A stretch of 64,000 nucleotides of DNA from Kryptolebias marmoratus (GCF_001649575.2 NC_051443.1:14186223-14250222), one strand, 5' to 3'. Positions 17,070 through 30,319 are shown, counted from the first letter of the stretch. Notes: generated from the letters alone by a model not told the origin. Made by a program: numbers and translations.

Positions 17070-20000
17070 CAACTGAAAGAAGAAGTGGAGTTTCTTACTT
17101 TAAATTTTGAAGTCCTCATGTTGGACCATGCTTTGGGTTTTCGTTTGTTAATGAAGGTTTTTATTATTTTTTTTAATCGCCTGCTTGTCTCCTGAGCGCC
17201 TGAATTTCCAACTCCCTCCAGTGACAACGTCCTCATTTCAAGTGTTATTAATGGTCTTTGAGGCCCGTTCCTAAAGCATGTGGACTGAACAATGAGCAGC
17301 ACTTCAGATTCAGCTGGGCGTATTTTGCATTTTTAAAGCTTAAATAGAGCTTGACTTGGTGTTCATGGCTCATTGAACACCAAGAGTTTCTCCACTCATC
17401 ATTTCAAAATTTGCCTGTAATTTGTTTGTAACTTTTTAAATTTATTTTCACTGTAACCAATTCATTACTGATTTAAAAAAAAGCTGGATTGTAACTTTGG
17501 GGTCATCACATTAACACACAATCCTGTAATAGAAACTATTAATCGGATAAAATTTGACCACAAATTGTGAACGTTAGGGTGCAAAATAAGCCAATGTGAA
17601 GACCTGCAGGTGTTCTGGAGCTAGATTACATCATCTCATGCAGTCTGTATGCACATTTATACAGATTTTAAAAGGAAAACCCCATTGTGAATGCAAAGCT
17701 ATATCACTATCAACTATACAGTGTGAACTCATTTTTTTCCATCATCTTTTTCTTTTCTCTCCCAGCGATCAAAGATCAGAGGCAGACAAAGCCAACAGAT
17801 TAGAGCCTGCAGCCCAGGGAAGGAGAATTAATGCTGTATTTTTCCTCTTTGACGTCAGTAATAACACGCTGTTGGTTCCAGTTACAATGAGCCCACTTGA
17901 GAAAAATATAATGTGGTTAAAAAACAGGAAAAGAGAGAAGAAAAAAAAAAGAAAGCAAAGCATTTATTTCTTGTTTCCATCTTCAGTGAGTCACTGTGAG
18001 TCAAAACTCAGAGACCTGCTTCAAAAAGGCTTTTCCTTACTTTGTTGTAGTATTGGCTTAATTTCTGAAATCTTCTGTTAAAGACTGCAAGGATGGGCTG
18101 AAGAGAACGAAGGCAAATCAAGACGACTATGACTGCTCAGCTCTCTCTGGACATGAAGACTAATTGATGTTTCTGGTGATGTCCCCCCCCCCCCCCTGCT
18201 TCTATTCATATCTCGATATGTAGACTTCCACCCCAACTCCTCTTCCACTCTTCATTTCTCTTTCTTTCTGTCTCCATTGGATCCTGCGTGTGGGACTACA
18301 CAAGAAAGAGCAAGAAATTTGTTTTATTTTGGCCTCATTAAGGATGGACTGACCGAGATCTGACGTTTCAGGGAGACTGAGATCTGAAAAAGGCAGAAGA
18401 TGCATTCAAAGACCAAGATGTAAAACCCGTGTTATTAAAAAAATAAAAGGTTCTTCTGCTGTGCTTCGCTGCTAATCAAAACAACTGCTATTATCAATGT
18501 CAAAAACAACACCAAGACACATTTATCTGCATTCAGACTGTCAGTAAATGGTGGCTATGACGTGAGTGGATTTCATGTTATGCAGCGCCACCTACTGTAA
18601 TTTCTGAGCTACAGCCCAATGAACCCACTGACCTGCACAAGAGGGGAGCCAGAGACAGCAATATCCATTGATCGCTCAGATAAAATGAGCTGTGGCTCTG
18701 AAAGGCCTTTGTGAGCTGATATGCACAACATTTTTGCACAAACACAGCACCTACGCACATATTACATTTACGGCTCCACCTTTAAATTACAACTGCTGGG
18801 TATTACAAAGTTTTCTGTTCTTTTTGTTTCACACAGAAACCAGACCAAGTCTCTGGAATTATAGGCCATATTGTTGCACCTTCCAGGGTGTAAAAGGCAA
18901 ACTTTTGGGTTTGTCTTTATGTTTGAAGTCCCTAAATACTTGAAATTCAAGCTGTGCGAATCTCAGCATCAGGTTTAACTTTTTGTGATTTAAACAATAC
19001 ATCATACATTTCTTTTAAATTTCCTTTTTCATTTCAGAACGTTGTATGTAGAATAAACTCCTCGTTTGTTGGACAGTGGTTTCAGTCGACACAGAAAGCA
19101 GAAAATGTATTTTCAGAGTGTGCTGTAAGTCTTTTTGCCACATTTGTTATATTTAGTTTGTATTATCGAGGTCAAATGAAAGCTTCTCGTTTCCACAGTG
19201 GGAATCTGTTGATGACACACACACACAATGTTTGCCTGGAGCTCGTCCACGCTTTGAATCATCTGTTGTTTGGCAAACGGTGGCGAAGCGATGACTGACG
19301 GCTGGTTAGTCACTTTTTTGGGGCGTTGGTAGATGTCTTTACACGATATTGGGTCCGGCCACAACACAATCTTCCATATGCTTCAGCATCTTATTCTGCT
19401 TGATTTGATTTACCAAAAAGGGCCATTACCTGCAGTTTTACAACACACATTTTTACACGTTGGATCTTTCACCACTTGCTGCCTTCTGATCTGTCTTTTG
19501 ATGGTCTGTTTGCAGCAACTTGTTATTCTCCGTCTGCACATGATTGAAAAATATGTTTCTGATTTTTTGAAAGTCTGTCTCAAACCCTTCTTAACATGGG
19601 GGCAGCGGCCAAGGTACAAAAATGGGCCAGGGTGGATGTGGGAAGAGGTGGGCAGCGAAGGCCTAGAATACAGTTTTGTACACAGAAATAGGCCGTGATT
19701 TTCCCAAACTGGCTGTGCAGAATGCACCCACATGGCTTGCCCGTTTCTTGGTCGCAAGAAACTCATAACTGAGTGAGTTCAACTGCAAATTTGTCTATTT
19801 TCTCGCAAATTTGAGTCACCAACGACTCCCAAACAGTCGCAGCCCAGTGAGATCCTACCCTGAGGCTAGTCTAAGCCAGGCCAAGACCAAGCTGCCATCT
19901 TCAAATGACTAAACCTAAAATATTTCAAAGCGACTCACGCAAGCGCAATTCTGTAAACCTTTGTCTTGTGGCAGCAATAAAATAATATTCCAGGTTTGCT

Positions 20001-22240
20001 CCAATCATATATAAATATTCAACAACTTTATCAAACTGCAATTCTTTTTTCTTTTTGGGATCACATTGCTTTTAAGATATTTTCTTAAATGTATTTTTCC
20101 AGAACAGGACAGTTAACACAGAATCCCCCTACATGTTTGTTTCCTGGCACCAATATGTTGATGTAAATGTTGTCAGAAGTACTGTTTGAGGACTCTGTAG
20201 ATGAAATTCCTGTGATGTAAAACCGTGACGGTTTGATTTTTTTTCCCATACCGTTAATGAGTCATAGCGTGCAGAGAGTTGCCTCAAAATTTGACCCTGA
20301 TAGTTTGGAGGGAGTATCCTCAGCGACTATGACTAAGATAATTACACAGGTGGGGTGATACTGAGCAGATGAACCCTGATGTTACGCAAGACAATTATTT
20401 TTTTTTGTCTCCACTTTCACCCTGAAAGCTTGCAGCACTTTCATTCATTCTAGCTTGATTCTGCAGTTTGATTGAAACTATTTCTTCAGACGGGATGTTA
20501 AATTTCACATTTTCTGGCAGATTTTATAAGGTTTTCATATTTTAGGTGTTGGATTAAAGTGACTTTATTTCTGATCTCACCCACTTTTTCTTCAGATTTT
20601 ATCAGAAGAACTAATAAACCAACTGCTTGGGTGCATAATACTGTCACTAGATGGCACCATAAGAAGCCAAACTATCAGAAATGGCCTCATGGGGAAACCT
20701 CTTCTCATGTGTTATCATTCCAGTTTGTTCTTATTGCTTTTTCCAGATAAAAGCAACAAATCATGGTTACATTCTTCACTCTGAATGTTATTCGTCTATA
20801 TAGGAGCCATAATTATAACAGATAGGGCATGAAAGTTGATCAATTTGATCTATTGTGCTTCAGAAAAATACTGAAGACATTTGAGCAAGGTTGCTGTAAT
20901 CAACATATAATATTTATACAAGGAGTCCTGAGAGAAAATGATGGTTTGGACAGCTGCAGCAAAACGACCGGCGTCCACAATCATTTTACGATAATGTTGA
21001 GTGCAGCTTACTCTAAAAAAAACAAAACAAAAACAAAAAATAAACATGAAAAATGCAACTTTAAGAAAGTTCATGCCTCAGATTTAGTGTTGAAATGAGA
21101 AAAAAAATCCTTTCAGATGATTAAACATGAGGTTACATTCAGTGGAGCTATAAAAGTATCTGATCCTGTGGGTGTGAGATGGGGATTTCTGACAGATTTT
21201 GTCAACAAACAAGGACTGGCTCGGGATTCACCCCTCTCGCTCCGTGCTCTTATCAGATCTGTGCCGAATGCTGGTAGTACCTGAAGGAATCCAAACGGAA
21301 AACTTCAGGAATCTGCAGAACCTCTCGGTGAGTCATCCGAAAACCCACCTGGAAAAACAGGGAGTGCTCACAGTCAGATGGAGCTGTAAGCCACCATAAC
21401 ATGGTGGAGTTTTAATCTGATCTGCTCTGTCTCCCTGAACATGAACTACGTGCTTATAGTTACAAATTAGAGGAGACTGGGGGGGGGAAACCACTCTGTA
21501 AAGATTAGGCAGCAGTTACCTCAAAATAATGTCTTTTTTTTCTGTTTACGCAAATGCAACAGAGCAAAAAGTCAACCCAAATTTTAATCATTTGCAGGTC
21601 GGGGCCGTAAAACTCTGCTGTGATGTGATGAAAATGGGTCATTCTTCTGACAAATTAGGAAGAAAAACAAAGTTGTCAAGTGGGTCCCAGCAGAACACTA
21701 ACCTTTTTTTTTAACTTCTAATCTAATTAAATGATAAAAAACAACTTAAGTCTGCATCGTTTTCCTCATTTAATGTGGCGGTATTTAAAGGCTCTCCTAA
21801 AGGGTTAGTCCCGTCTTTTAAGTGATATTCTGTCTAATAGTTACCAAAAGTTAGCATCTTATCTAACTATTGATAAGTATTTAAGCTTCATAAATGACTA
21901 GACTGTTCCTTTAAAACAAATAGCTGGAACCAGAAGGTGAGCTATATTTGGAAAACAAGTTCTCTTCCACTTGAGCCACACAGATGATTGGAAATGTTGG
22001 AAATTTAAGGGTTAGTGGGGGTTGTAAAGGTTTTCTGGAAAGTGGGGACGACAGCAAGCCAAAAACATTCCTGACACGTGAATTCTCCCAATCCGATCCC
22101 CAGGTAAACCTGCATCAGTTTAAAACTTGGTCACTGATTTATTTGATAATTAATGACTTTGAATTTTAAGACATTTTGTGTCCGTTTTGACGGTTACTCT
22201 GCGATGCGTTGCAGGTGCAGAAGAAACGTGGACAAAAGAC
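17070..22240. other. Intergenic DNA, no gene recognised
   Basis: About 5 kb of mostly unique-looking sequence with short poly-A, T and C runs (for example poly-C at 18183-18196). The longest frames (17596-18081 plus, 19333-19698 plus, 19410-19766 minus) show low-complexity composition and no domain. A splice-like segment at 21191-21329 (acceptor 'tttctgacag', donor CTCG|gtgagt) has one open frame but no recognisable product. Confidence 0.4.
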
Positions 22241-22244
22241 AAAA

Positions 22245-22552
22245 CTTTGGGGTGACAAGTCCCAAATGGTGGTGGAACGGCGGCAAGCTTGTGCCTTGAA
22301 GCAAGAAGGTCGCAGATTCTCCTCCTGGCCTTTCTGTGTGTAGTTTCCATGTTCTGCCAGTCTGGTTTCCTCCCTTAGACCAAAAAAAACATGCATGTTA
22401 GGTTGATTGGTAGCTCTAACTTGTCCCTAAGTGTTGTCTCTATGTGTCCTTGTGAGATGTCCTTGCCTCTCACACAGTGACTGCTGGAGATAGACACCAC
22501 CTCCCCGCAACCTGGAAAGAAGAAGCGGGTAAAAAAATTGGATAGTTGGAGT
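22245..22552 (+). repeat. SINE-like fish repeat, direct copy
   Basis: Ordered words 'gcaagaaggtcgcagattc', 'cctttctgtgtgtagtttc', 'catgcatgttaggttgatt', 'tgtccctaag', 'ctgctggagatagacacc' and 'gaagcgggtaaaa'. The 5' part resembles a degenerate tRNA-type B box, though the classification is open. It is the same family as 4903-5112 and 36584-36690. Confidence 0.75.
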
Positions 22553-22559
22553 TCAGCGT

Positions 22560-23580
22560 TTTTGAAGAACTGCATGATTTTGCCTTTGTGTCCAAAGTTC
22601 TTCTGGCGTAAAGTACAACAGAATAAAATTGTGCAGCAACATAGGCCAACTTAATGAATGACCTAAACTGACCTGTAAACATGATTTTGTTTCCCTATTC
22701 TCAAAATGTAACAAAGTCCTGTTTCTAAATCAATAAAGGATAAACACTTCAGAGTTAAAACAATATTACATTCAGGGGGATTAGGTTAACTTTTGTCATT
22801 AATTTCAAGAATTTGAAAGGAAAAACATTAAACTTCACTTCAGATCTTTGGTAAACACTGTCTTTCATTATATGACTGTCTGTGCTTAAAACTCCAGAGG
22901 ATCTGATGATCTGAACACACACTGACTAATGATCCGCGCGTATTAGCATTCTGCACGGCCGATAAGAGAACAGCGAAACTGTCTGGAGTCGTCGTAAATT
23001 TCCTCCCACAGTGCGATTATCAAATATGTTTTTCCTTCTCAGTCCAAGATAATCAGTTCAAAGGGATGTTGTGGAGTTTCAGAGGACGAGTTTGATGGAT
23101 GGGTACAGTGTCTGCAGCTGGAAAGCCACAGCTATTTTCTGTTGTATCCCAGCAACACGGATCGAGAGGACAACCTCAGAGACCAAATTAGTAAAGGATG
23201 TCTCCTTCAAAACATTTCCATTAGAGATGAGCAAAAACAAAGCGTGCAGGGGAGGCGAAACTTCAAGTTTAGGTTCAAGTTGTTTAACATAACAGGGTAA
23301 TCATGAAATGACCACTGAGCGCCGGAGCAACTTGTTTCAGGTGGTTTATTTTAATGGCTGATTCCTTTCTGTAAAATCAACAGGACACTTGGTTACAGTT
23401 ACAGCACAATTGAAACCATTTGGACTCCTGAGCATGTTAAAGCTGCAGCTCCGCGCACGCTCGTGCCCCGCGTGGTTCTGTGTGCCACGGCTCTGCGGTT
23501 TCCAACTCAAATCTCTGGCACGGGGAGGGCAGGGGGGGAAAGGCAGCATCAGTCACTGTTTCATACCAACAGGCTTCCCT
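22560..23580. other. Intergenic DNA
   Basis: No gene recognised. 22905-23050 is repeat-free and GC-balanced and may be conserved, but nothing in the sequence alone shows a function. Confidence 0.35.
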
Positions 23581-23581
23581 T

Positions 23582-23917
23582 CTCTGGGATGTGACAGAAC
23601 ATCTGCCTCGGCTTCACACTGTATACATCCACCTCAAACATGAGGTGTAGCTGCAGCCTGCTGACACCCAGCTCATGNCACAAGTCAACAACAAGAGCAG
23701 CTGCGGTCTTAAGAGCAGACCTAGCTGAAAGTCTTGCCGCGTCAGAAAGTAACTGCAATCCTAATGATCTCATTTATGATGCTAATTGTTTAGCAGCTCT
23801 GAGTTCTGTTGCCATAAACTCCTCTGGGATGTGACAGAACATCTGCCTCGGCTTCACACTGTATACATCCACCTCAAACATGAGGTGTAGCTGCAGCCTG
23901 CTGACACCCAGCTCATG
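23582..23917. repeat. 96-bp exact direct duplication flanking an N
   Basis: Bases 23582-23677 and 23822-23917 are identical over 96 bp with a 240-bp offset. The first copy stops exactly at the single N (23678). The intervening ~140 bp is open in one plus frame but matches nothing I know. This pattern is typical of a closed assembly gap. Confidence 0.93.
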
Positions 23918-24309
23918 ATATCATGTAAAGTGTGTGTGTGTGTGTGTGTGGACATGCTTATGTGTGTGTTGCTGTTGGAAGGGATCCAGGCTTGCAGATG
24001 GCTCTGGTTTGTGTTTGAGCTGAACGGGCTGCAAGCCTCCCTCCTCCCCAGTGACCACGACGAGCCATATGCACACGCAGGAACAACAGCTTCTTTAAGG
24101 GTCAGCTCTGAAAGCCTCTTCTTTGCCGTCTTCCTTGGGTCGGTGCTGCTCCGACGCTGCAGATGTCTTCTTCACACACTTCGGGGGATTCTCCGGATGG
24201 CTTTTAGGGACATAACGTGTTTAATCGCTTATCATCGCCTCCTGCTGAAAGGCAAAGGCGAATGATAATGTCCTCGTTCATGTCTCTTTCTGTGTGTGTG
24301 TGTCTATTA

Positions 24310-25215
24310 TCAAAATATGTCAGGAAAAACTGGACAGAATATAATGAAACTTGCAGAAAGTAACTTTTGGATGTACATCTCTAAATGATGAATGTTTGGC
24401 ATCAACCTGATTCAATATGGCTGCCCCAACCAATTGTCCTTAAAAACACACAAACGGCTAAAAATCCACAACTTTTGCATAGATTGACCTAAGGTTTGTT
24501 GGGGTGGTAGCTGAGAGTCATCCCCAACACATATTCTGAACGCTAACAGATTGCATGGGAACTATGTTTAAACATATACCCCTCTGTCTGTTAGCAAAAT
24601 ATCTCATGAACCACTGGACAGATTTTAGTGAAACTTTTAGGAAATCATCATTTAATGGACACCTAATAGGGATTAACTTTTGCAGCCAAAAAAAAATTTG
24701 CAATGGCTGCCACAGCCAGCTGACCCTAGAAATCACAAAAATAGCTAGAGCTCGGTTGGCTTTACAGATATTGACCTAAAATTTGGTGTGGTCGTAGATG
24801 AGAGTCGCTCACGACACATACTCCAAGTGCTACAGATTGTGCAAGATCTTTGCCTAAAACTTTAGCCTGAACTGTTGGAGTCAATCCTGTTTGTCTGTTA
24901 GCAAAATGTCTCATGAGCCTCCGGGCAGATTTGAATGAAATCTTTAGAAAGTAATCATTGGATGTCCATCTACAACTGATTAACTTTGGGATTCAAGATG
25001 GCCACCACAGCTAACAGCTCGACATTAGCCAACAGAAGCTGAGAGTCATTCACAACACTCTCACGAGATTGAGCATGAAGTTATTTACAAGGTTAAGTCA
25101 GAATGGCTGTGACTGCATCATCTTTCAACACAAGCTGACCTCGGTTTAAAACTCTGGCACAAAAGGCGGCAGGTGAGATGAATTCCTTCAAAGCTTGCCA
25201 GGCCTATAAATATTT
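24310..25215 (+). repeat. Family A ~290-bp tandem/dispersed repeat, cluster 2
   Basis: Three head-to-tail units. The marker 'caaaatat' or 'gcaaaatg' occurs at 24311, 24594 and 24901 (periods 283 and 307). Shared words include 'tcatgaaccactgg', 'gattaacttt', 'gatattgacctaaa', 'gagagtc' and 'acatactc'. It is the longest array of this family in the window. Confidence 0.8.
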
Positions 25216-25229
25216 TACAGTTTCAGTTC

Positions 25230-26580
25230 TCACAAATTATATCCGAGTGTGCGTGGGCATTGTTTTGATCAACAGCACAACCATGCCAGATCGGGATGTT
25301 TCGTAGCGAGGGAATCCCTACACTGGCACGCCAGTTGTTTACGTTTTTTAGGCGTGGCTTCTTAATGACGGTGTTCTGTTTCTATTTAAGGTTCAAATGG
25401 GACGTAACGGGTAAAAGGGCTACCTGCTTTCACCTGCACACACTCCCTTTCTGGCAGCCACTACTATAGCAACAACAATAACACATCAGGAAAGACTTTT
25501 GCACTTCCTGGGAGATCCTCTGGTATGCAGGCTCAATGTTTGTCGACTCAGGAATGTTGCCGAGGCGACCGGAGGCCACGAAGAGGGAAACCCCTTATCT
25601 GCTGACTGTCGTTCAACTGTTGTTGCAGTTCAAAGGCCGCTGAGGCGGGGAAGGGAGACGACGGAGACACGCACACCTTGAAGATTGGTCCGTACACAGT
25701 GTGGGTCTCCATGGAGACGGTGGGTGGAGAGTACGCTCCACAGGGCATGAATGGGCGCAGGGCAGAGACGCTGAAAGAGACAAGGGCGTCCCTTGGCTTG
25801 GAGTCAGGACTTTTTTGACTTGAACTTTCAGGCAGGAGCTCCACAAAAAAGAAAAAAAACGAAGTGCGTTCATGAATGAGCTGCGAACCAAAGACTTGTT
25901 TATGTTTGTGAAAGGAGAGGAGGGATGGATTTAAAATCCCACTCAGAATGTGGTTGCGACACAGCTTCCCTCTGTGTTGAAAGCCCGGTTTAATGCTCTA
26001 TGAATCTCATAATGACTCAAGATCTGCTCTGTTTTAAAGCAGGGCTCTGGTGTATATAACGTCCACATCGATTTCAGCCTTTATAGGCCTGCATGTCAGC
26101 AGCAGATTATCTGCAGTACTTAAAACTATCTGTTTAAGGCACTAAAAGCTCCTGATGTGTGCGAATGTCTATCTCTGTGAACCAGTAATGAGGTTTTGGG
26201 ATAAATGAACTCTATTTTTGTTTTTTTATGCACATTTCCTACCTTCTATCTGTTTATACAAAGAAACATTAACATAGATATGTTACTGCATTAGCATCCA
26301 GTTCGATTTAACTCTGTTTAGTTGATTTTTTTGGTGTACATTTTTTTTTTTTACCAAAGGTCATTCCGGGGCCTTTGGTAAAGGAAATAAGTCTAATCCA
26401 GTTATGATCTGTCCAATTCAGTCCATTTCAGTTTAGTTCTGTCCAGCTACATCAGACTTTGATTCAAACACGGTTGCATACTTTCCAAATTAAAGTCACT
26501 TCATTCCAATCCAGTATATCCCAAATAAATCCAGATATAATCCCATTTTACAGAGTCAGACTCAGCCTTTTAATTAGGTG
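25230..26580. other. Intergenic DNA with a GC-rich island
   Basis: 25540-25830 is distinctly GC-rich. From 25629, after 'gttgttgcag', a plus frame is open for about 62 codons to a TGA, with coding-like third positions. I do not recognise the peptide and have no partner exon, so it is not called as a gene. The rest is AT-rich. Confidence 0.35.
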
Positions 26581-26590
26581 CACATATTTG

Positions 26591-26749
<159 letters not shown>

Positions 26750-26924
26750 AAAAAAGAGAGAGAAAGCTATCCGTCTTGCTAAGGAAACCAGTGGATTCCA
26801 TCAAATCTTTTAAGTATTTGGGGTAAGGCTGGTTGGTATATCCTGTAAGGTGTACTTAATTCATATTGCTGCAAATAAATAAGAGGAACAAAATACAGAT
26901 ACTGAGCCAAAGTCTGCTGTGAGT

Positions 26925-27065
26925 ATTACTTAGCACACACTTTGAGCGCCAACAGATCTTTCAAGATCTCTAAATATTGTATGAAATCGCAGATCCATTC
27001 TTAACGTATATCATCTTAGTTTTAAACTCTGGTTTGAAAGATGGTGGGCGAAATTCATCCCTTTA
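26925..27065 (+). repeat. Family A repeat fragment
   Basis: Words 'gagcgccaacagatc', 'caagatct', 'ttttaaactctgg' and 'ttcatccctttaa' match the downstream half of the family A unit at 24540-25200. Confidence 0.55.
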
Positions 27066-27069
27066 AGCC

Positions 27070-28080
27070 TTTAATTTATTTTAGTTTTTAGCCTTTAGAG
27101 AGTCTGTCAAACTGTCTCATTTACCTAAGTTTTCCTGTTCTGATCACTTATGAGGGAGCTGTTTGGATGTTCTGTTTGCATGTCTTACTTTCTGCTGTGT
27201 GTCAAATATCCGCTCATCCTGACTGAACGAGGTAGTTTTAATTTTGCGCTGACAGAAGGACAAAGTGACTGATGCGTTTACCGATCAGCTGTAAAAGCTC
27301 ATTTGTCCTCCATTGTCTTTCAAGATATTAAACATGTATTAACTGTATTTCACTGTGTATCATCATCGTCATCTTGTTTTTTTTTTTTTCTTCTGTTTGA
27401 CAAATATAGCAATAGACAAGCTCCACAATCTAGATCTGCTTTAAAGCCTGGATTAATAATTTAGTGCTGTGTTCTCAAATTTAATCAAACGTCTTTTTAA
27501 CTCAGTCTTCGTCGGCGAACCTCGGCCGTCAGCAGAATACAAGTGGGTGATAAATATTAGCTGCGAGGCCACAGTTTCATCGTGGATGAGTTCCTCTTTG
27601 ATGGAACAAAAGGTTTGTTTCACGTTTGCTGTCATGTTATAAAAGGAGGTGGGAGATTTAGACTCTTCTTCTGTGTCATTTTTCATAAAGCTCCTAACAC
27701 AGTCGTAGTTTCGCTGCATACAAACCCCCCTGAAAAGCCTGCAGGACATCATCCCAAACCACACGGAGCAGAGGATCAGCACAGCTGCAGGGGTGAGACA
27801 TTTTGGAGCGTTTGCATGAGTCATAGCGTTAAAAAAAAACTCACTTCATGGTTTCTCTCTGATGGGAACTTTGATTTGCATACATACTTGCTGCTTTTTC
27901 ACTTGCTTCGCTTTTCTCTCCGATGTTTCGCCTTTCCCGCGTACCCGAGGGGCATTTGCAAAATGTTTACTCGAATCATTAGTGACAGTAAACCAAAGCC
28001 GAGCTAAACCATTGATCAATATTACACCGTGTCTCCCTATGGAGTCCTCAGGAAGAGACCCTGTTGGACAGCCCAAAAAC
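27070..28080. other. Intergenic DNA
   Basis: No gene recognised. The overlapping plus and minus frames at 27453-28007 show no domain. Confidence 0.35.
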
Positions 28081-28089
28081 ATCAAGTGA

Positions 28090-28270
28090 CCTTTCCTTTG
28101 ATAAACAACATTTAAGGACGGCAAGGCACATAATCAATTTGGATAATGTTAATATATGCTTTGAAATATTGATAGGCATGATCTGCCTCCTGGGAGGCGA
28201 AGCTCGTTAAAAACCATAATCCCCCGAGCATCCAGCCAGCAGAAAAAGATTAGACGGGGGTGTTTATGCT
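28090..28270. promoter_or_regulatory. Candidate conserved non-coding element
   Basis: Repeat-free sequence with non-coding texture: 'cataatcaatttggataatg', an ATATATGC core and several homeodomain-like ATTA sites. The inference is from texture only. Confidence 0.25.
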
Positions 28271-28409
28271 GAGGTTGACCTGTTAAATTAAAGATCAACA
28301 AAAATTTATTTAACCCTTAAATAAGCATGAATCATTTATAATTAGGTCCTATACTCCCTATAGTAGTTTTAGTCATTGTACTGAAAGACCTAAATTGCCA
28401 GTTAGGGTC

Positions 28410-28935
28410 CTTTGAAGTGGGGTTTGTAGAAATGTTATGAACAAACAATATCTTACCTGTTGTAGATAGCTCTTTGAATGGCCTCAGTTTGGATAAATAG
28501 TTTGTTTACGACCATAATGACAAGCTAAATGCTAGGGGATTGTTGCCCTCTTGAATATAACGTCAGTCTTAGTTATTTTATTGTGGTTCATGCAAAATCT
28601 GTTTTAGAAACCTTTACGCTGCAGCCCGTTTTACAAAACCGATTTATTTACATTTTCAGTAGGAATATTACTGTACTTCTCCAGAACAACCGTGTAATGC
28701 AACACTGACAGATGTGCATACGTAAATAAAATCGTGTTTGCATAAACTGCTATAGATGTTATGAGACTGGAGTTGTTTTAGGACCACAGCAATTCCCTTT
28801 GGTTGAGTTAGCTGTTAGCTCGTCAATCCGGTCAGAATTAAACTGTGTTTCTCCAAACCTAGGTCGTTCAAAGAGGTATCTACAACCGGTAAGATACTTA
28901 TTGGTGAAATTTAGTCCACAGAGCCACACTTCAGG
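28410..28935. mobile_element. Family B foldback MITE, complete-looking copy
   Basis: The left arm (28415-28500) has 'gaagtggggttt' and 'tatcttacctgttgtagata'. The right arm (28750-28910) is its inverse, with 'gtcagaattaaactgtgt', 'gtcgttcaaagaggtatcta' and 'ccggtaagata'. The middle is AT-rich and has no frame. Confidence 0.75.
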
Positions 28936-28939
28936 GTGC

Positions 28940-30220
28940 AGTTTCTGGACAATTGCTTTAAACAGCCTTTTATAAAAAGCTGTTTTTCAAGACCGTAATT
29001 GTTCTTTAAGATCTGCACTGTTTTGTGTTTTTTTCTTCCTCGTCTTATTTTAAGAACAGAGATGACGTGAGTATTTTTAGATAGTCTTAAAAAAGGCATT
29101 ATGAACCCAAACAAGCTGTTAAAAAAGGGATTGCAGCATGAGTTATGAAAAAAGCAGGTAAAATAAAGGAATCTAGTGGCTGCTCTCTTTTTATACATGC
29201 AGTTTTGTGTGAAACAAAACAAAGGCAGAACGTGCTTTTTAAAAACCCTCACTGTATTTGTTCCCTCTTTGTTAGGTTTAAGAATCCAGGCTTTTGTTTT
29301 TGCGATCTTATCCGTGCTTTAATTTATTCAGAGGGAGATGAGTCCAAACAGGTCTAGCTGGTTCATCAAAGCAGCGATGGACAGTGAAACACGTGAATGC
29401 CTTAAGCACACCCTCTTATGTTGCCCTTGTCTCTGTAACAGCTCACAAAGTGACACGTGCAATTTTACGCGTGTTTGTGCGCAAATACAAAAGACAAATA
29501 TTTTCCATGATGACAACGAGGGAATGGTGTGACGCAACCCCGAGCACGAACCTTTGCCTTGCTGCTCAAGAATGCAAACCAGAATGAAGGTGGAGAAGTC
29601 AGATTTGGGGCCTCTGGAGATTTATTGAAGCACAGATCTGTGGTGTCAAACTGAATTAAACACTTTTTTTTGTCATTTTCTGTCATTATTTGTTTAAAAA
29701 AAGACAGAATCTGATGGTTTTCAGATGTAGCATGTCAAATTATTTATATAAAAATATGAACTACCTTTTCCTAAGACACTATTCATAGAATTTAGGACAA
29801 ATATAATTTATTAAATTAAGACAAAAAGATCTAATTAAAAAAAGATGCATCACTGGCATTTATTTTTTATGCCTTGCTCTGCTTAAGCAGTTTTTAATTT
29901 AACACTTCTTAGTAATACATTTTAAAGGAATCAATCAAACCAGCTAATCATGCAGCTACCAACATTTCACTTTAAAATAAGAGAATACAGAAAAAAATAA
30001 ATTATTGTTGCTCTGATGCACATGAGCTCAAACCTGTTTTTGTTTATTTGCAAGTTCTGCAAGATTGGTCTCATCAAAATCAAAGGTTGCTAAAACTTTT
30101 TTAAATGAATGCTTTTAGCTTCATAGTTAGCTTGTGAAGTTTGGACAAAGTATGTTCAGTATTTTAAGCATAACAAGAAGCAATAAAGACAACCTGTGAC
30201 AGATTGGCAGGCTGTTTCCC
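28940..30220. other. Intergenic DNA
   Basis: AT-rich, with no gene, repeat or RNA recognised. Confidence 0.4.
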
Positions 30221-30231
30221 ATACATTTAAA

Positions 30232-30312
30232 TTATTACCTTGCGGGCCGGATAAAATTGCAAGAAGGGGCCATATATGGCCCTTGGGCCTTGGGTTGACA
30301 CATGTTGCATAG
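30232..30312. mobile_element. hAT transposon end remnant
   Basis: The words 'gcgggccggat', 'ggggccatatatggccc' and 'ttgacacatg' are the typical right end of a widespread hAT family that terminates in ...TTGACACATG. The other end is missing. Confidence 0.55.
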
Positions 30313-30319
30313 ACACGAG

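Noticed and set aside
21191..21329. Exon-like segment with acceptor and gtgagt donor
   Set aside because: One open frame only, product unknown, no partner exon. Kept only as a note in the intergenic entry.
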